From: Salinisphaera sp. G21_0
Lineage (GTDB): Bacteria > Pseudomonadota > Gammaproteobacteria > Pseudomonadales > Endozoicomonadaceae
Reading direction: 5' to 3'
DNA length: 64,000 nucleotides
Assembly (NCBI RefSeq): GCF_017744115.1
Contig: NZ_JAGHQW010000021.1
Location: 1-64,000 of the forward strand
The notes beneath the pieces are model-generated. The model was not told the DNA's origin, ran no database searches, and saw nothing but the letters and a program-made list of their open reading frames with translations. The position numbers were made by a program, and so were the translations under genes. This document shows, piece by piece, positions 19,019 to 30,746 of the stretch (positions within the stretch are counted from its first letter, which is position 1; each line of letters opens with the position of its first letter).

Positions 19019-19274
19019 TCAATCGTCTCCGTTATTACATTTAACCGTGTAACAGCTATTCAGTTGATCATTTGCTCAGCAAAACCAAATTAAACTGAAA
19101 CACGTCACCATATTGAAACGCCGATAAAAACCGTTGTTTCAGAAATGGCTGCTTTCATCCTGAGAAAACACCTTGCCAACGGAGCAATCAAGCAAAGCTA
19201 AAACACTCACGCAGCAAAAGGCATTTCCAACAGGTCGAAAGGCGGAAATTGTAATCCCCCTTTCGATAAAACAC

Positions 19275-19304
19275 AACCGCTCATGAACAATTTCATGAGC
19301 GGTT
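19275..19304 (-). terminator. Hairpin between the spc and alpha operons
   Basis: A perfect 13-bp stem (AACCGCTCATGAA / TTCATGAGCGGTT) with a 4-nt loop. On the minus strand it is followed by TGTGTTTTATCG, a moderately T-rich tail. It lies in the 354-bp rpmJ-rpsM gap, so it could end the spc transcript partly and leave room for an alpha-operon promoter in 19019-19270. I see nothing else in this gap. Confidence 0.6.
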
Positions 19305-19372
19305 GGCTTTGCCTGAGGTCACATTAGACCAGAGTCCTGCTATCGCGAGAATCCGTAGATTCCCAACAATGA

Positions 19373-19486
19373 TTAGCCCTGACGCTGTTTGTGACGCGGC
19401 TCCTGACAGATCACACGTACATTACCCTTACGCTTGATGATCTTGCAGTTGCGGCAGATTTTTTTAACCGACGCACGTACTTTCAT
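19373..19486 (-). CDS. rpmJ: 50S ribosomal protein L36
   Basis: A 37-residue protein, [37 protein letters not shown], with the zinc ligands Cys11, Cys14, Cys27 and His32 of the zinc-containing (C+) form. It is encoded 45 bp after secY as in E. coli. Having the zinc form at this locus is the ancestral state; a zinc-free paralogue might exist elsewhere. Confidence 0.97.
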   Translation of the reverse strand: MKVRASVKKICRNCKIIKRKGNVRVICQEPRHKQRQG

Positions 19487-19531
19487 AACTAACTCCACAA
19501 CCGTTGCAGAACTATTCTCAATGAGAGTGGC

Positions 19532-20857
19532 TTAGCGGATCAAACCGCCAGAGCCATAGCCCTTAAGATTGGATTTCTTCAGCAGCGACTCATACTGATG
19601 CGACATGAGATGCGACTGCACCTGAGCCATGGTGTCCATCACCACGACCACCACGATCAACAGGCTGGTACCTCCCAGATAGAACGGAACATTGGCCGAC
19701 ACTACCAGGAACTGAGGCAACAGACACACTGCTGTCATATAGAGAGCACCGAACATGGTCAGGCGAGTCAGGACACCATCAATATAACGTGCAGACTGCT
19801 CGCCCGGACGGATACCGGGGATGAATGCACCAGACTTCTTCAGGTTATCTGCCACGTCTTTTGGATTAAAGACCAGGGCAGTGTAGAAGAAGCAGAAGAA
19901 GATGATGCCTGCCGAGAACAGTATGATGTTCAGTGGCTGACCCGGACCCAGCGCCAGAGCAATGTCCTGCAGCCATCCCATACCTTCACCCTGGCCGAAC
20001 CACTGCGCAATGGACGCAGGGAACAGCAGCAGGCTGGAAGCGAAAATAGCTGGAATAACGCCGGCCATATTCACCTTCAATGGCAGATGGCTGCTCTGGG
20101 CCGCAAACACCTTGCGCCCTTGTTGACGCTTGGCATAGTTTACGGTTATCCGGCGCTGACCCCGTTCGATAAAGACCACAAATGCGATGATCGCAATTGC
20201 CAGAAGGGCAACGGCGAGTAACATCAGGATGTTGATATCACCCTGACGTGCGGACTCGAAAGACCGCACAATCGCACTTGGAAGACCAGCGACAATACCT
20301 GCAAAAATGAGAATCGAAATACCATTGCCGATTCCCCGTTCAGTCACCTGCTCGCCCAGCCACATCATAAAGACGGCACCGGTGACGAACGTGACCACAG
20401 CAACAATATAGAAGCTGAGGTCAGTGCTGAAGGCAACACCCTGATTGGCCAGACCGACAGTCATGCCAGTACCCTGGACCAGGGCAAGGGCAACGGTCAG
20501 GTAGCGGGTGTACTGGCTGATCTTGCGACGTCCGGACTCACCTTCCTTCTTGAGCTGCTCCAACTGCGGGCTAACCACGCTCATCAACTGAACGATAATG
20601 GACGCCGAAATATAAGGCATGATACCCAGGGCCAGTACCGACATTCTCTCCAGCGCACCGCCAGAGAACATGTTGAACAGACCCAGAATGGTGCCTTCAT
20701 TTTGTTGAAACATCCGAGCCAGCGCATCAGGATTGATGCCCGGCACAGGGATGTGCGCACCGATCCTGTAAACCAGGATCGCCAGAAACACGAACTTAAC
20801 GCGAGACCAGAGCTCGTTTAAGCCGCTTTGATTCCCAACAGGTAATGTCTTAGCCAT
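19532..20857 (-). CDS. secY: Preprotein translocase subunit SecY
   Basis: Central channel of the Sec translocon. The 441-residue protein has ten predicted membrane segments, the plug/N-terminal region with [17 protein letters not shown] and the conserved cytosolic loops ([28 protein letters not shown] split across loop 4-5). The ATG follows the rplO stop directly (TAAATG), implying coupled translation. It forms the membrane complex with SecG encoded near the left end. Confidence 0.98.
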   Translation of the reverse strand: MAKTLPVGNQSGLNELWSRVKFVFLAILVYRIGAHIPVPGINPDALARMFQQNEGTILGLFNMFSGGALERMSVLALGIMPYISASIIVQLMSVVSPQLEQLKKEGESGRRKISQYTRYLTVALALVQGTGMTVGLANQGVAFSTDLSFYIVAVVTFVTGAVFMMWLGEQVTERGIGNGISILIFAGIVAGLPSAIVRSFESARQGDINILMLLAVALLAIAIIAFVVFIERGQRRITVNYAKRQQGRKVFAAQSSHLPLKVNMAGVIPAIFASSLLLFPASIAQWFGQGEGMGWLQDIALALGPGQPLNIILFSAGIIFFCFFYTALVFNPKDVADNLKKSGAFIPGIRPGEQSARYIDGVLTRLTMFGALYMTAVCLLPQFLVVSANVPFYLGGTSLLIVVVVVMDTMAQVQSHLMSHQYESLLKKSNLKGYGSGGLIR

Positions 20858-21292
20858 TTAGTCCTCGATCTTACCACCGGCAGCTTCAATCGCGGCACGG
20901 GCGCCTTTGGTAACAGCCAGACCTTTGATGGTGACTGCTTTAGCCAATTCGCCAGACAGTACCACTTTGGCGCGCTGGATGCTACCGCTGACCAGGTCAG
21001 CTGCTTTCAGCGCTGCCAGATCGATCACGTCTGCTTCGACCTTGTTCAGTTCGTGCAGACGAATCTCAGCAGTAAAACGCGCTTTGCGTGAAGTAAAGCC
21101 AAACTTTGGCAGACGACGCTGCAGTGGCTGCTGACCGCCTTCGAAACCTGGCTTGACAGAACCACCGGAACGGGACTTCTGACCTTTGTGGCCACGGCCA
21201 CAGGTCTTGCCCAGGCCGGAGCCAATGCCACGACCTACGCGCTTACCCTCTTTGCGGCTACCTTCAGCCGGGCTCAGAGTATTCAAACGCAT
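20858..21292 (-). CDS. rplO: 50S ribosomal protein L15
   Basis: 144-residue protein with the Gly/Arg-rich N-terminal extension ([21 protein letters not shown]) that threads into 23S rRNA. It is between rpmD (1 bp) and secY (0 bp) in the spc operon. Confidence 0.98.
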   Translation of the reverse strand: MRLNTLSPAEGSRKEGKRVGRGIGSGLGKTCGRGHKGQKSRSGGSVKPGFEGGQQPLQRRLPKFGFTSRKARFTAEIRLHELNKVEADVIDLAALKAADLVSGSIQRAKVVLSGELAKAVTIKGLAVTKGARAAIEAAGGKIED

Positions 21293-21293
21293 G

Positions 21294-21479
21294 TTATTCT
21301 CCTTCTACCCGGACAAGGTAGGATACCTTGTTGATCATGCCACGAACTGAAGGAGTGTCTTCCACTTCAACAGTGTGGTTGATACGACGCAGGCCCAGAC
21401 CCCGTACGCAAGCCTTGTGGCTTTCGAGGCGACCGTTAGTGCTCTTCACGAGCGTCACTTTGATCATCTTCTCAGCCAT
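21294..21479 (-). CDS. rpmD: 50S ribosomal protein L30
   Basis: 61-residue small protein; [34 protein letters not shown] is the conserved body. It is packed between rpsE (3 bp) and rplO (1 bp). Confidence 0.97.
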   Translation of the reverse strand: MAEKMIKVTLVKSTNGRLESHKACVRGLGLRRINHTVEVEDTPSVRGMINKVSYLVRVEGE

Positions 21480-21482
21480 GAC

Positions 21483-21998
21483 TTACCCCAGGATATCCTC
21501 AACAGACTTGCCACGCTTGGCAGCAACGCCTTCAGGAGAACGCATGTCGCGCAGACCGTTAAAAGTAGCACGAACCACGTTCACCGGATTGGTAGAACCG
21601 TAGCACTTGGCCAGTACGTTGTGTACGCCAGCCACTTCAAGAACGGCACGCATTGCACCACCGGCGATAACACCGGTACCAGCAGACGCTGGCTGCATGT
21701 AAACCTTGGAAGCACCGTGACGGGCTTTCACCGGGTACTGCAGGGTGTCACCGTTCAGGTCAACATGAATCATGTTGCGACGGGCAGCTTCCATCGCTTT
21801 CTGGATAGCGATTGGCACTTCACGGGCTTTACCGCGACCAAAACCAACCTTACCCTTGCCATCACCAACGACAGTCAGCGCTGTGAAGCCAAAGATACGG
21901 CCACCTTTCACCACTTTGGCGACACGGTTAACCTGTACCAGCTTCTCAATCAAGCCTTCGTCGTTGTTAGGCTTACGCTCATCTCTTTCTCTTGCCAT
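21483..21998 (-). CDS. rpsE: 30S ribosomal protein S5
   Basis: 171-residue protein with the double-stranded-RNA-binding-like N-terminal fold ([19 protein letters not shown]) and the C-terminal S5 fold. It contributes to decoding accuracy. Start [10 protein letters not shown]. coli is 167 residues. Spc operon position is normal. Confidence 0.98.
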   Translation of the reverse strand: MARERDERKPNNDEGLIEKLVQVNRVAKVVKGGRIFGFTALTVVGDGKGKVGFGRGKAREVPIAIQKAMEAARRNMIHVDLNGDTLQYPVKARHGASKVYMQPASAGTGVIAGGAMRAVLEVAGVHNVLAKCYGSTNPVNVVRATFNGLRDMRSPEGVAAKRGKSVEDILG

Positions 21999-22010
21999 GA
22001 CGTTCTACCC

Positions 22011-22358
22011 TTAGAATTCCAGTCCGCCTTCACGGGCTGCATCGGCAAGCGCCTTGACACGACCGTGATATTTGAAACCAGAGCGGTCAAACGCCACCTT
22101 GGTTACACCCGCCGCCCTGGCACGCTCAGCAACCAGGGCACCAACTTTCTTGGCCGCTTCTACGTTACCGGTAGCGTCGCCACGCAGTTCTTTTTCAACA
22201 GTGGAGGCAGATGCCAGCACTTTGTCGCCGTCAGCGGCGATAACCTGCGCATAGATGTGGCGAGGCGTACGATGAATGCTCAGACGAATGGCACCCAGCT
22301 CACGCATCTTGACCCTTGCACGAAGGGCACGACGCAGGCGAGAAGATTTCTTGTCCAT
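22011..22358 (-). CDS. rplR: 50S ribosomal protein L18
   Basis: 5S-rRNA-binding protein of 115 residues starting [22 protein letters not shown]. Two adjacent ATG codons exist (22361 and 22358). The second leaves 6 nt to the GGTGAG site and matches E. coli MDKKSARIRR, so it is preferred. Confidence 0.97.
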   Translation of the reverse strand: MDKKSSRLRRALRARVKMRELGAIRLSIHRTPRHIYAQVIAADGDKVLASASTVEKELRGDATGNVEAAKKVGALVAERARAAGVTKVAFDRSGFKYHGRVKALADAAREGGLEF

Positions 22359-22375
22359 CATGATCTCACCCTACC

Positions 22376-22909
22376 TTACTTTTTCTTGGCTTCTTTGCGA
22401 CGAACGCGTTCGTCAGCATAGCGAACACCCTTGCCTTTATAAGGCTCAGGACGACGGAATTCACGAATTTCCGCAGCAACCTGTCCAACCAGCTGCTTGT
22501 CGATACCGCGAACCAGAATTTCAGTCTGGGTCGGAGTTTCACAAGTCACGCCTTGTGGCAGTTCGTATTCAACCGGATGGGAGAAGCCCAGGTTCAAAGT
22601 CAGGCTATTACCTTTGGCCGCTGCACGATAACCAACACCGACCAGCTGCAGCCTCTTTTCGAAGCCAGCGGTAACACCGGTTACCATGTTGTTAACCAGG
22701 GCACGGGTAGTGCCGGCCAGAGCACGAGAGTGCTTGGCACCATCACGTGGAGCAAACGTCAGAACGTTTTCTTCCTGTCCAACTTCGACATTGTTGTGAA
22801 CAACAAGTTCCAGTTGACCCTTAGAACCTTTGATCACCAGGATCTGGCCATTGCGCTTGATCTCTACACCAGCAGGGACAGCAACAGGGCTTTTGGCTAC
22901 TCGAGACAT
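22376..22909 (-). CDS. rplF: 50S ribosomal protein L6
   Basis: 177-residue protein with two tandem L6 domains. [16 protein letters not shown] opens the first and [26 protein letters not shown] ends the second, near the sarcin-ricin loop and GTPase centre. Normal length and position. Confidence 0.98.
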   Translation of the reverse strand: MSRVAKSPVAVPAGVEIKRNGQILVIKGSKGQLELVVHNNVEVGQEENVLTFAPRDGAKHSRALAGTTRALVNNMVTGVTAGFEKRLQLVGVGYRAAAKGNSLTLNLGFSHPVEYELPQGVTCETPTQTEILVRGIDKQLVGQVAAEIREFRRPEPYKGKGVRYADERVRRKEAKKK

Positions 22910-22921
22910 AATACCCCTCCC

Positions 22922-23314
22922 TTAGAACACAGTGCAGAGAATTTCGCCACCAACACCGGCTGCACGGGCAGCGCGATCGGTCATAACACCTTTGTTGGTG
23001 GAAACGATAGCGATACCCAGACCGCCGTTCACTTTAGGCAGCGCTTCCTTGCCAGCGTAAGAACGCAGGCCAGGACGGCTGGTACGCTTCAGGCTTTCAA
23101 TAACTGGCTTGCCTTCGAAATACTTCAGCTCGATGGCCAGTTCAGCCTTGGCTTCGCCAGCGACTTTGTAGTCAGCGATGAAACCTTCGTCTTTCAAAAC
23201 CCGGGCTACAGCAACCTTGATTTTGGAGGACGGCATGGTGACAGAGGCGTGCTCTGCCATCTGGGCATTACGGATACGAGTTAGCATATCTGCTAACGGG
23301 TCCTGCATACTCAT
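22922..23314 (-). CDS. rpsH: 30S ribosomal protein S8
   Basis: 130-residue 16S rRNA-binding protein, [18 protein letters not shown], with the C-terminal [21 protein letters not shown] motif. In E. coli S8 represses the spc operon by binding the rplE region; the conserved order suggests the same here. Confidence 0.98.
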   Translation of the reverse strand: MSMQDPLADMLTRIRNAQMAEHASVTMPSSKIKVAVARVLKDEGFIADYKVAGEAKAELAIELKYFEGKPVIESLKRTSRPGLRSYAGKEALPKVNGGLGIAIVSTNKGVMTDRAARAAGVGGEILCTVF

Positions 23315-23343
23315 TATCTATATCTCCCGAAGATGAAATGCGC

Positions 23344-23649
23344 TTACCAGCTGGCTTTAACCAGACCTGGAACATCACCACGCATCGCTGCTTCACGCAG
23401 CTTGATACGGCTCAGGCCGAACTTGCGCAGTACGCCGTGTGGACGGCCAGTGATGCGGCAGCGGTTACGCAGACGCGCCTTGCTGGCATTGCGAGGCTGC
23501 TTCTGCAGAGCTACCAGGGCATCCCAACGCTCATCTTCAGTGCTGTTAGGATTGTTAATCACAGCTTTCAGCTGTGCACGCTTTTCAGCATACTTGGCAA
23601 CGGTGCGCTGACGCTTCAGTTCCCGTTGCTTCATGGATACTTTTGCCAT
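23344..23649 (-). CDS. rpsN: 30S ribosomal protein S14 (zinc-free type)
   Basis: 101-residue long form. The four Cys of the zinc type are absent: the corresponding region is [22 protein letters not shown] with a single Cys. That is the standard gammaproteobacterial C-minus form. Confidence 0.97.
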   Translation of the reverse strand: MAKVSMKQRELKRQRTVAKYAEKRAQLKAVINNPNSTEDERWDALVALQKQPRNASKARLRNRCRITGRPHGVLRKFGLSRIKLREAAMRGDVPGLVKASW

Positions 23650-23665
23650 AAAACTCGTACCTGTA

Positions 23666-24205
23666 TCAGTTACGGAATGGGAAGTTGAAAGCCTTCAGCA
23701 GAGCACGGCCTTCTTCGTCATTCTTGGCGGTAGTGGTCAGAGTGATGTCCAGACCGCGCAGAGTGTCGATTTTGTCGTAATCAACTTCAGGGAAGATGAT
23801 CTGCTCTTTAACACCCATGCTGTAGTTACCGCGGCCGTCGAAAGACTTGGGGCTCAGACCACGGAAGTCACGGACACGTGGCAGAGCGATATCAACCAGA
23901 CGCTCCAGGAACTCATACATGCGCTCACGACGCAGAGTCACCTTAACACCGATTGGCCAGCCTTCACGGACTTTAAAGCCGGCAACGGATTTGCGGGCCT
24001 TGGTCACAACAGCCTTCTGACCGGCGATTTTTTCCAGGTCAGCAACCGCGTGTTCGATGACTTTCTTGTCACCAATCGCTTCACCAACACCCATGTTCAG
24101 GGTGATCTTGGTGATGCGTGGCACTTCATGAACGTTTTTCACACCCAGCTCTTCTTTGAGCATGGGCAGAATTTCTTCACGATATTTGGTTTTAAAATTT
24201 GCCAT
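23666..24205 (-). CDS. rplE: 50S ribosomal protein L5
   Basis: 5S-rRNA-binding protein of 179 residues from ATG 24205, which has a GGGGAG site. The frame stays open to 24289, but those 28 extra residues overlap rplX and are not family sequence. [21 protein letters not shown] and [19 protein letters not shown] are conserved. Confidence 0.97.
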   Translation of the reverse strand: MANFKTKYREEILPMLKEELGVKNVHEVPRITKITLNMGVGEAIGDKKVIEHAVADLEKIAGQKAVVTKARKSVAGFKVREGWPIGVKVTLRRERMYEFLERLVDIALPRVRDFRGLSPKSFDGRGNYSMGVKEQIIFPEVDYDKIDTLRGLDITLTTTAKNDEEGRALLKAFNFPFRN

Positions 24206-24215
24206 CACTCTCCCC

Positions 24216-24530
24216 TTACGCGTCAACAGGCTTGCCGTTAGACTTGAATACGCGCTGCTTTTTGCCATCTTCGATAGCAAAGCCAACACGATCAGCCTTG
24301 TTGGTTTCAGGGTTCAGAATCGCAACATTAGAAGCTTCGATAGCCGCTTCTTTTTCTACGATTCCACCAGGAGTGCCCAGCATCGGGTTAGGCTTCTGAT
24401 GTTTCTTGATCATATTGATGCCAGAAACAACCAGCTTGCCGTCAGCACGAACGGTTTGCACTTTACCGCGCTTACCTTTGTCCTTGCCGGCAATTACGAT
24501 GACTTCGTCATCACGACGGATCTTTTTCAT
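24216..24530 (-). CDS. rplX: 50S ribosomal protein L24
   Basis: 104-residue assembly-initiator protein with the KOW motif ([21 protein letters not shown], about residues 7-27). It is between rplN and rplE. Confidence 0.98.
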   Translation of the reverse strand: MKKIRRDDEVIVIAGKDKGKRGKVQTVRADGKLVVSGINMIKKHQKPNPMLGTPGGIVEKEAAIEASNVAILNPETNKADRVGFAIEDGKKQRVFKSNGKPVDA

Positions 24531-24542
24531 TACCTGCTCCCG

Positions 24543-24911
24543 TTACAGTACTTCTGGGGCCAGTGAGATGATCTTCATGAACTGCTCACCGCGCAGCTCA
24601 CGAGTCACTGGTCCAAAGATACGGGTACCGATGGGCTGCAGGTTGGCGTTCAGAAGAACGGCTGCATTGCCATCGAATTTGATCAGGGAACCGTCTGGAC
24701 GACGAACACCTTTTTTGGTACGCACGACAACAGCGTTCATCACCTGGCCTTTTTTGACCTTACCGCGGGGAATCGCTTCCTTCACGGATACTTTGATGAT
24801 GTCGCCAATGCCAGCGTAACGGCGATGGGATCCACCCAGCACCTTGATACACTGAACTCGACGGGCGCCGCTGTTATCAGCGACTTCGAGTTGACTTTCT
24901 GTCTGGATCAT
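24543..24911 (-). CDS. rplN: 50S ribosomal protein L14
   Basis: 122-residue protein, [27 protein letters not shown], identical in length to most bacterial L14. First gene of the classical spc operon; 114 bp separate it from rpsQ, the place where E. coli has its spc promoter. Confidence 0.98.
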   Translation of the reverse strand: MIQTESQLEVADNSGARRVQCIKVLGGSHRRYAGIGDIIKVSVKEAIPRGKVKKGQVMNAVVVRTKKGVRRPDGSLIKFDGNAAVLLNANLQPIGTRIFGPVTRELRGEQFMKIISLAPEVL

Positions 24912-25025
24912 TGCTTATTCTCCAAGCCCAAACTGCAGACGGGTACTCGCCGGCTTTCACAAAAACAACCGTTCCGACGGCAGCCGGAACGGCCATTAAT
25001 CACTCAAGCCCAAAGCACCGTAGCC

Positions 25026-25301
25026 TTAGATCTGAGTAGCACGCTCGTCAATGGATACAAGCGTAAACGTCTTGCTCTTTGACAGAGGACGCGTCTCTTT
25101 GATGGTCACAACGTCGCCCATACGGCAGTCGTTGTTTTCATCATGAGCGTGCAACTTGGTGGACCGCTTCACGATTTTACCCAGAAGCGGATGTTTTACC
25201 CGGCGCTCGATGAGAACAGTGATGGTTTTATCCATCTTGTCGCTCACGACCTTACCGGACAGTGTACGGATCTTTTTCTGACCAACCAGTTCTTCAGCCA
25301 T
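25026..25301 (-). CDS. rpsQ: 30S ribosomal protein S17
   Basis: 91-residue OB-fold protein; [25 protein letters not shown] is the conserved core. Last gene of the S10 operon, one base after rpmC. Confidence 0.98.
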   Translation of the reverse strand: MAEELVGQKKIRTLSGKVVSDKMDKTITVLIERRVKHPLLGKIVKRSTKLHAHDENNDCRMGDVVTIKETRPLSKSKTFTLVSIDERATQI

Positions 25302-25302
25302 C

Positions 25303-25494
25303 TTATGCTCCTGCCTTTTGGTTCAGGATGGTTTTCACACGAGCGATGTCGCGCTTAACCTGCTTCAGCAGATGGCTCTGACCCAGCTGGCCAGTAGCTT
25401 TCTGCATACGGAAGTTAAACTGATCCCGCAGCAGAGAGAGCAGCTCAGTATTGAGCTCCTCTACAGACTTTTCACGCAGTTCAGCAGCTTTCAT
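25303..25494 (-). CDS. rpmC: 50S ribosomal protein L29
   Basis: 63-residue helical protein near the polypeptide exit. The ATG at 25494 overlaps the rplP stop by one base (TGATG); the upstream in-frame codon is GTG and would add one residue. [18 protein letters not shown] is conserved. Confidence 0.96.
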   Translation of the reverse strand: MKAAELREKSVEELNTELLSLLRDQFNFRMQKATGQLGQSHLLKQVKRDIARVKTILNQKAGA

Positions 25495-25907
25495 CACATT
25501 ACGCTCCGCTTAACGAAGGCAGTTTCCAGCGGCAGCTTGGCTGCTGCAAGAGCGAAGGCTTCACGAGCCAGCTCTTCGGACACACCTTCCATCTCATAGA
25601 GAACGCGGCCTGGTTGAATCTGGCACACCCAGTATTCCACGTTACCCTTACCTTTACCCTGACGCACCTCAAGAGGCTTACCGGTGATCGGCTTGTCAGG
25701 GAAGACGCGGATCCAGATTTTACCGCCACGTTTAATGTGACGGGTCATGGCACGACGAGCCGCCTCAATCTGGCGAGCTGTTATACGTCCACGACCGATT
25801 GCTTTCAATGCGTATTCGCCGAAGCTAACCTTGGAGCCGCGGAGTGCCAGACCACGATTGCGGCCTTTTTGCTGCTTACGAAATTTCGTACGCTTGGGCT
25901 GTAACAT
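25494..25907 (-). CDS. rplP: 50S ribosomal protein L16
   Basis: 137-residue protein, [20 protein letters not shown], with the conserved R[21 protein letters not shown] core near the A-site tRNA. Coupled to rpmC by overlapping stop and start. Confidence 0.98.
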   Translation of the reverse strand: MLQPKRTKFRKQQKGRNRGLALRGSKVSFGEYALKAIGRGRITARQIEAARRAMTRHIKRGGKIWIRVFPDKPITGKPLEVRQGKGKGNVEYWVCQIQPGRVLYEMEGVSEELAREAFALAAAKLPLETAFVKRSVM

Positions 25908-25918
25908 TTCCGCGCTCC

Positions 25919-26626
25919 TTAACTCTTAGCCTGACGCTTCTTAGGGCGACGAGCTGGCTGTTCTTTATCTTTGGAAGGCTCAACAGTGGGTGCCATGCCA
26001 CCGATAACCTCACCCTTAAAGATCCAGACCTTGACACCCAGAATACCGTAGGTGGTCAGTGCTTCATAATGTGCATAATCGATGTCAGCACGCAGGGTGT
26101 GCAGTGGCACACGACCTTCGCGGTACCATTCAGTACGCGCGATTTCAGCACCGCCAAGACGGCCACTCAGTTGAACCTTGATACCCTTGGCACCCAGACG
26201 CATGGCGTTCTGGACAGAGCGCTTCATGGCACGACGGAACATCACACGACGCTCCAGCTGACCAGCGATGCTCTGAGCCACCAGCATGGCATTCAGTTCA
26301 GGCTTGCGGATTTCTTCAATGTTGATGTGCACAGGCACGCCCATCATTTTGGACACCGCCTGACGCAGCTTCTCAACGTCTTCACCCTTCTTGCCAATCA
26401 CGATACCCGGACGGGCAGTGTGAATGGTTACGCGGGCGCTTTGCGCTGGACGCTGGATTTCAACATGGCTTACAGAAGCGTTTTTCAGCTTCTCTTCAAT
26501 GAAACTGCGCACCGCCAGGTCAGCATTCAGTTTGTCAGCGTAATCGCTGCCATCTGCAAACCAGACTGAACGGTGGGGCTTAACGATGCCCAGGCGAATT
26601 CCATTAGGATGTACTTTCTGACCCAT
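25919..26626 (-). CDS. rpsC: 30S ribosomal protein S3
   Basis: 235-residue protein with the KH domain (about residues 40-110: [21 protein letters not shown]) at the mRNA entry. The basic C-terminal tail ([17 protein letters not shown]) is typical. Confidence 0.98.
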   Translation of the reverse strand: MGQKVHPNGIRLGIVKPHRSVWFADGSDYADKLNADLAVRSFIEEKLKNASVSHVEIQRPAQSARVTIHTARPGIVIGKKGEDVEKLRQAVSKMMGVPVHINIEEIRKPELNAMLVAQSIAGQLERRVMFRRAMKRSVQNAMRLGAKGIKVQLSGRLGGAEIARTEWYREGRVPLHTLRADIDYAHYEALTTYGILGVKVWIFKGEVIGGMAPTVEPSKDKEQPARRPKKRQAKS

Positions 26627-26637
26627 CTGACCGCTCC

Positions 26638-26973
26638 TTAGACCTCTGCAACCTTAACCGTAATATGGCAAGACCGCTTCAGAATGCGATCAGCACGACC
26701 CTTGGCACGTGGACGAATGCGCTTCATAGTCATGCCTTCGTCAACGAAGACAGTAGAGACTTTCAGCTCATCGATGTCCATGCCGTCATTGTGCTCAGCG
26801 TTTGCAATAGCAGACTCAAGCACTTTCTTAACCAGAACCGCAGCTTTTTTCGGGCTGTAGCTCAGGAGATCCAGGGCGTCGCCAACTGCCTTGCCGCGGA
26901 TCTGGTCAGCGACCAGACGCGCTTTCTGGGCAGAAATGCGAGCGCCTTTATGCATAGCAGCAACTTCTTTCAT
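26638..26973 (-). CDS. rplV: 50S ribosomal protein L22
   Basis: 111-residue protein whose beta hairpin ([24 protein letters not shown]) lines the exit tunnel. Start [21 protein letters not shown] aligns with E. coli from the first residue. Confidence 0.97.
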   Translation of the reverse strand: MKEVAAMHKGARISAQKARLVADQIRGKAVGDALDLLSYSPKKAAVLVKKVLESAIANAEHNDGMDIDELKVSTVFVDEGMTMKRIRPRAKGRADRILKRSCHITVKVAEV

Positions 26974-26985
26974 TTCTATACCCTC

Positions 26986-27264
26986 TTAGCGCTTCTTGGC
27001 CTTCTTGTCTGCTGCGTGACCGCGATAAGTACGGGTTGCAGCAAACTCACCCAGCTTGTGGCCAACCATATCTTCGGTAACGAAGACAGGAACGTGCTGA
27101 CGACCGTTGTGCACAGCCAGAGTCAGACCAACCATGGTTGGGATAATCATGGAGCGGCGAGACCAGGTCTTGATCGGACGCTTGTTGCCGCTTTCAGCCG
27201 CTTCTTCGACTTTCTTCAGCAGGTGAAGGTCGATAAATGGGCCTTTTTTCAATGAACGTGGCAC
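26986..27264 (-). CDS. rpsS: 30S ribosomal protein S19
   Basis: 92-residue protein, [19 protein letters not shown]. The start codon is GTG at 27264, with a GAGAGG site upstream; the N-terminus matches E. coli exactly, so the GTG is secure. Confidence 0.97.
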   Translation of the reverse strand: MPRSLKKGPFIDLHLLKKVEEAAESGNKRPIKTWSRRSMIIPTMVGLTLAVHNGRQHVPVFVTEDMVGHKLGEFAATRTYRGHAADKKAKKR

Positions 27265-27285
27265 TATCGTATCCTCTCTCTAGGC

Positions 27286-28113
27286 TTACTTCGCGCTGCG
27301 ACGACGTACGATCATTTTGTCCGTACGCTTGTTGGAACGAGTCTTGCGACCCTTGGTCGGAACACCCCATGGCGTCACAGGATGACGACCACCGGAAGTA
27401 CGACCTTCACCACCACCATGTGGGTGATCTACCGGGTTCATGGCAACACCACGAACGGTCGGACGCACACCACGCCAGCGCTTAGCACCCGCTTTACCCA
27501 GAGAGCGCAGGTTGTGCTCACTGTTAGAGACTTCGCCCAGAGTGGCGCGACAGTCAGCCAATACTTTACGCATTTCACCGGAACGCAGACGCAGGGTAAC
27601 GTAAGCACCGTCACGAGCGACCAGCTGGGCAGAAGCACCAGCACTGCGAATCATCTGAGCGCCCTTACCAGGCTTCATTTCTACACAGTGTACGATGGAA
27701 CCCTGTGGAATATTGCGCAGAGGCAGAGTATTACCAGCTTTGATCGGGGCATCAACACCGGAGAACAGCTCATCACCGGCTTTCACACCTTTAGGCGCGA
27801 TAATGTAACGACGCTCACCGTCCATGTATTTCAACAGGGCGATGTGCGCAGTACGGTTTGGATCGTATTCCAGACGCTCAACAACAGCTGGAATGCCGTC
27901 CTTGTTGCGACGAAAGTCTACGATACGGTAGTGCTGCTTGTGACCACCCCCGCGATGACGGGTAGTGATACGACCAGCATTGTTGCGACCACCAGTTTTG
28001 CCTTTCTTTTCCACCAGGGGCGCGTAAGGGCGGCCCTTGTGGAGGTCAGGGTTAACTACCTTGACAACGAAGCGGCGACCTGGAGAAGTCGGCTTGCATT
28101 TGATTACTGCCAT
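27286..28113 (-). CDS. rplB: 50S ribosomal protein L2
   Basis: 275-residue protein required for peptidyl-transferase assembly. The C-terminal [24 protein letters not shown] holds the conserved His of the active-centre loop. Normal length and position. Confidence 0.98.
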   Translation of the reverse strand: MAVIKCKPTSPGRRFVVKVVNPDLHKGRPYAPLVEKKGKTGGRNNAGRITTRHRGGGHKQHYRIVDFRRNKDGIPAVVERLEYDPNRTAHIALLKYMDGERRYIIAPKGVKAGDELFSGVDAPIKAGNTLPLRNIPQGSIVHCVEMKPGKGAQMIRSAGASAQLVARDGAYVTLRLRSGEMRKVLADCRATLGEVSNSEHNLRSLGKAGAKRWRGVRPTVRGVAMNPVDHPHGGGEGRTSGGRHPVTPWGVPTKGRKTRSNKRTDKMIVRRRSAK

Positions 28114-28124
28114 TCTCTAGCTCC

Positions 28125-28421
28125 TTATTCCGCGTCCGCGAAGTCAATTTCCTGACCTTGCTCCAGGCTGACGTACGCCTTTTTCCAGTCTGAGCGCTGG
28201 CCCATACCGAAACGAGTACGCTTGGTCTTGCCCTTAACAACGGCAGTCCTGACAGCTTTAACGCTGACTTCAAACAGCTGCTCAACAGCTTTTTTGATTT
28301 CGAGCTTGGTTGCGTCCCTGGCTACCTTGAAGACGTACTGATTGTGCTCTTCAGCAACGACAGTGGCCTTCTCGGAAATGTGCGGACCAAGCAGAACTTT
28401 GAAAATACGTTCCTGGTTCAT
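28125..28421 (-). CDS. rplW: 50S ribosomal protein L23
   Basis: 98-residue protein at the exit tunnel that docks trigger factor and SRP. It overlaps the rplD stop by 4 nt (ATGA), which couples their translation. Confidence 0.97.
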   Translation of the reverse strand: MNQERIFKVLLGPHISEKATVVAEEHNQYVFKVARDATKLEIKKAVEQLFEVSVKAVRTAVVKGKTKRTRFGMGQRSDWKKAYVSLEQGQEIDFADAE

Positions 28422-29020
28422 CCCAGCATCTCCTCGAACTTCTTGATGGCAGACACGGTCATCACGACTTTGTCGTGAGCAACCAGGCTAACCGGATCAA
28501 TACCCTGAACGTCACGAACATCCACGTGAGGAATGTTGCGAGCGGCCAGATAAATGTTCTGATCCACTTCATCAGCAACGATCAACGCGCCGTTAGCGTT
28601 CAGTTCATTCAGCTTGGCTACAACCAGTTTGGTCTTTGGTGATTCAACAGCGAACTGCTCAACCACAATAAGACGCTCTTGACGAACCAGCTCGGACAAG
28701 ATGGAACGCAGCGCTGCGCGATACATCTTCTTGTTCAGCTTTTGAGCGTGATTCTGTGGTTTGGCAGCAAATGTCTTGCCGCCCCCGCGCCACAGTGGGC
28801 TGCGGATAGTACCGGCGCGTGCACGACCGGAACCTTTTTGACGCCAGGGCTTACGACCACCGCCACTTACGTCGCTGCGGTTTTTCTGAGCTCTGGTGCC
28901 TTGACGCGCACCGGCCATGAATGCAACAACCGCCTGGTGAACCAGGGTTTCGTTGAATTCAGTGCCAAAAGTCACGTCTGAGACCTGAACGGCATCTGCA
29001 CCGTTTACCTTCAGTTCCAT
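28418..29020 (-). CDS. rplD: 50S ribosomal protein L4
   Basis: 200-residue protein with the tunnel loop ([22 protein letters not shown], about residues 60-82). In E. coli L4 also represses the S10 operon by attenuation in a long rpsJ leader; the leader here is short (see the promoter entry), so that control may be absent. Confidence 0.97.
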   Translation of the reverse strand: MELKVNGADAVQVSDVTFGTEFNETLVHQAVVAFMAGARQGTRAQKNRSDVSGGGRKPWRQKGSGRARAGTIRSPLWRGGGKTFAAKPQNHAQKLNKKMYRAALRSILSELVRQERLIVVEQFAVESPKTKLVVAKLNELNANGALIVADEVDQNIYLAARNIPHVDVRDVQGIDPVSLVAHDKVVMTVSAIKKFEEMLG

Positions 29021-29032
29021 CGTCTAATCCCC

Positions 29033-29677
29033 TCAGGCGTGAGCACGTGCTTTAACTGCTGGACGAACAATAACGTCAGCACCGGCTGCACCGGGTACTG
29101 CGCCTTTGACCAGCAGCAGGTTACGCTCGCTATCAACGCGAACGAGTTCCAGGGACTGTACGGTCACGTTTTCAGCGCCCATATGTCCAGCCATTTTCTT
29201 GCCTTTGAAGACACGACCAGGAGTCTGACACTGGCCGATAGAGCCAGGTGCACGGTGAGACAGAGAGTTACCGTGGGTCGCGTCCTGCATACGGAAGTTC
29301 CAGCGCTTGATAGCACCCTGGAAGCCCTTACCCTTGGACTGACCGGTAACATCTACTTTCTGACCTTGCTCAAACAGGTCTACACCGATAACGTCGCCCG
29401 CTTTATATTCAGCGTCAGCGTCGATACGGAATTCCCAGAGACCAGAACCAGCTTCAACGCCTGCTTTGGCGAAGTGGCCAGCTTCCGGCTTGCTCAGACG
29501 GCTGCTTTTCTTGCTTCCGGAAGTTACCTGAATTGCAGTATATCCGTCGGTTTCCAGGGTTTTCACCTGGGTAACGCGGTTTGGATCTACCTCAATTACG
29601 GTAACCGGTATGGAAACACCGTCTTCGGTGAAAACACGGGTCATACCGCGTTTCTTGCCGACTAATCCAATAGTCAT
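29033..29677 (-). CDS. rplC: 50S ribosomal protein L3
   Basis: 214 residues from ATG 29677 ([20 protein letters not shown]), which has a GAGAGG site and matches the family start. The frame is open for ten more codons to 29707 without support. The W-finger region ([21 protein letters not shown]) reaching toward the peptidyl-transferase centre is intact. Confidence 0.97.
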   Translation of the reverse strand: MTIGLVGKKRGMTRVFTEDGVSIPVTVIEVDPNRVTQVKTLETDGYTAIQVTSGSKKSSRLSKPEAGHFAKAGVEAGSGLWEFRIDADAEYKAGDVIGVDLFEQGQKVDVTGQSKGKGFQGAIKRWNFRMQDATHGNSLSHRAPGSIGQCQTPGRVFKGKKMAGHMGAENVTVQSLELVRVDSERNLLLVKGAVPGAAGADVIVRPAVKARAHA

Positions 29678-29778
29678 TTCAACCTCTCTCGTGTACGGGG
29701 CTATCACCCACTATGGCCGCTCACTTCAGAGCTGTTACACAAAAGTGTGCACACTTTGATGGAGAGCCCATGGCCTCA

Positions 29779-30120
<342 letters not shown>

Positions 30121-30185
30121 CTAACCATGGCATCTATAAAGAACAAAGTCTGATGAACTATGTCACCTAGACAAAAGGACGCAAA

Positions 30186-30214
30186 ATTCTACTAACCACA
30201 AAACTTGCTGTCAA
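30186..30214 (-). promoter_or_regulatory. Sigma-70 promoter of the S10 ribosomal operon
   Basis: On the minus strand TTGACA (30214-30209), a 17-nt spacer and TAGAAT (30191-30186): a nearly perfect sigma-70 promoter. Transcription should begin near 30178, leaving a leader of only about 65 nt before the rpsJ start, much shorter than the E. coli S10 leader. Confidence 0.85.
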
Positions 30215-30746
30215 CACAAGCTTTCAAACAAGTTTTTGTTATATGGAAGAGCAGAGGGTCATTTTATCAGGCGGGCATGATACATGGCCGGGGGGGATTG
30301 ATTGAATAGGGACTATCTGAAGGCAGGCTTGGTACAGTTCACAATCCATTACTCTCAAATTGTTATTTTGCTAAAAGATCAAGCATTTGTCCCCACGGAT
30401 TTTTAATGATTCTGACTGCCAACTGACTTTCTGTGTCTGAAAAAGCCGCCAGAGCTTTTCTTTTTGTTACACCGAAGAACCCTTTAGACATTTGTCCTGA
30501 TCTCAAATCTCTTACTGCTTTCGAAAAGTCACAAGCCTTATCATCCCTGATCATTATTCATTCGTTATATCTTCACAATCATAGTTAAAAACTATTAATG
30601 AAGAACAGATCACTCCAATGCCACTTTGCAAACACTGCCCTTATAGGTGACATAACTTTTGTCTATATAGTAAAGCGAAAGTGCCATTATAATGTCCCAC
30701 CTTAATCACGGCTTTCCCATTAAAACGATATTTACGGCCTTATTTC
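30215..30746. other. Gap between the S10 operon and the Mrp operon
   Basis: Divergent upstream region for rpsJ and mrpA. TATAAT at 30688-30693 on the plus strand is a possible mrpA -10 box, without a convincing -35. The only ORF is the weak 63-residue one listed separately. Confidence 0.4.
30363..30554 (-). CDS. Small hypothetical ORF
   Basis: A 63-residue ORF with an ATG start and no clear ribosome site. It is basic, with no membrane segment and no motif I know. It lies alone between the S10 promoter and mrpA. Codon use does not settle whether it is translated; it may be chance. Confidence 0.2.
   Translation of the reverse strand: MIRDDKACDFSKAVRDLRSGQMSKGFFGVTKRKALAAFSDTESQLAVRIIKNPWGQMLDLLAK

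Noticed and set aside
24206-24289. N-terminal extension of L5 overlapping rplX
   Set aside because: The downstream ATG 24205 has a GGGGAG site and gives the normal 179-residue protein.
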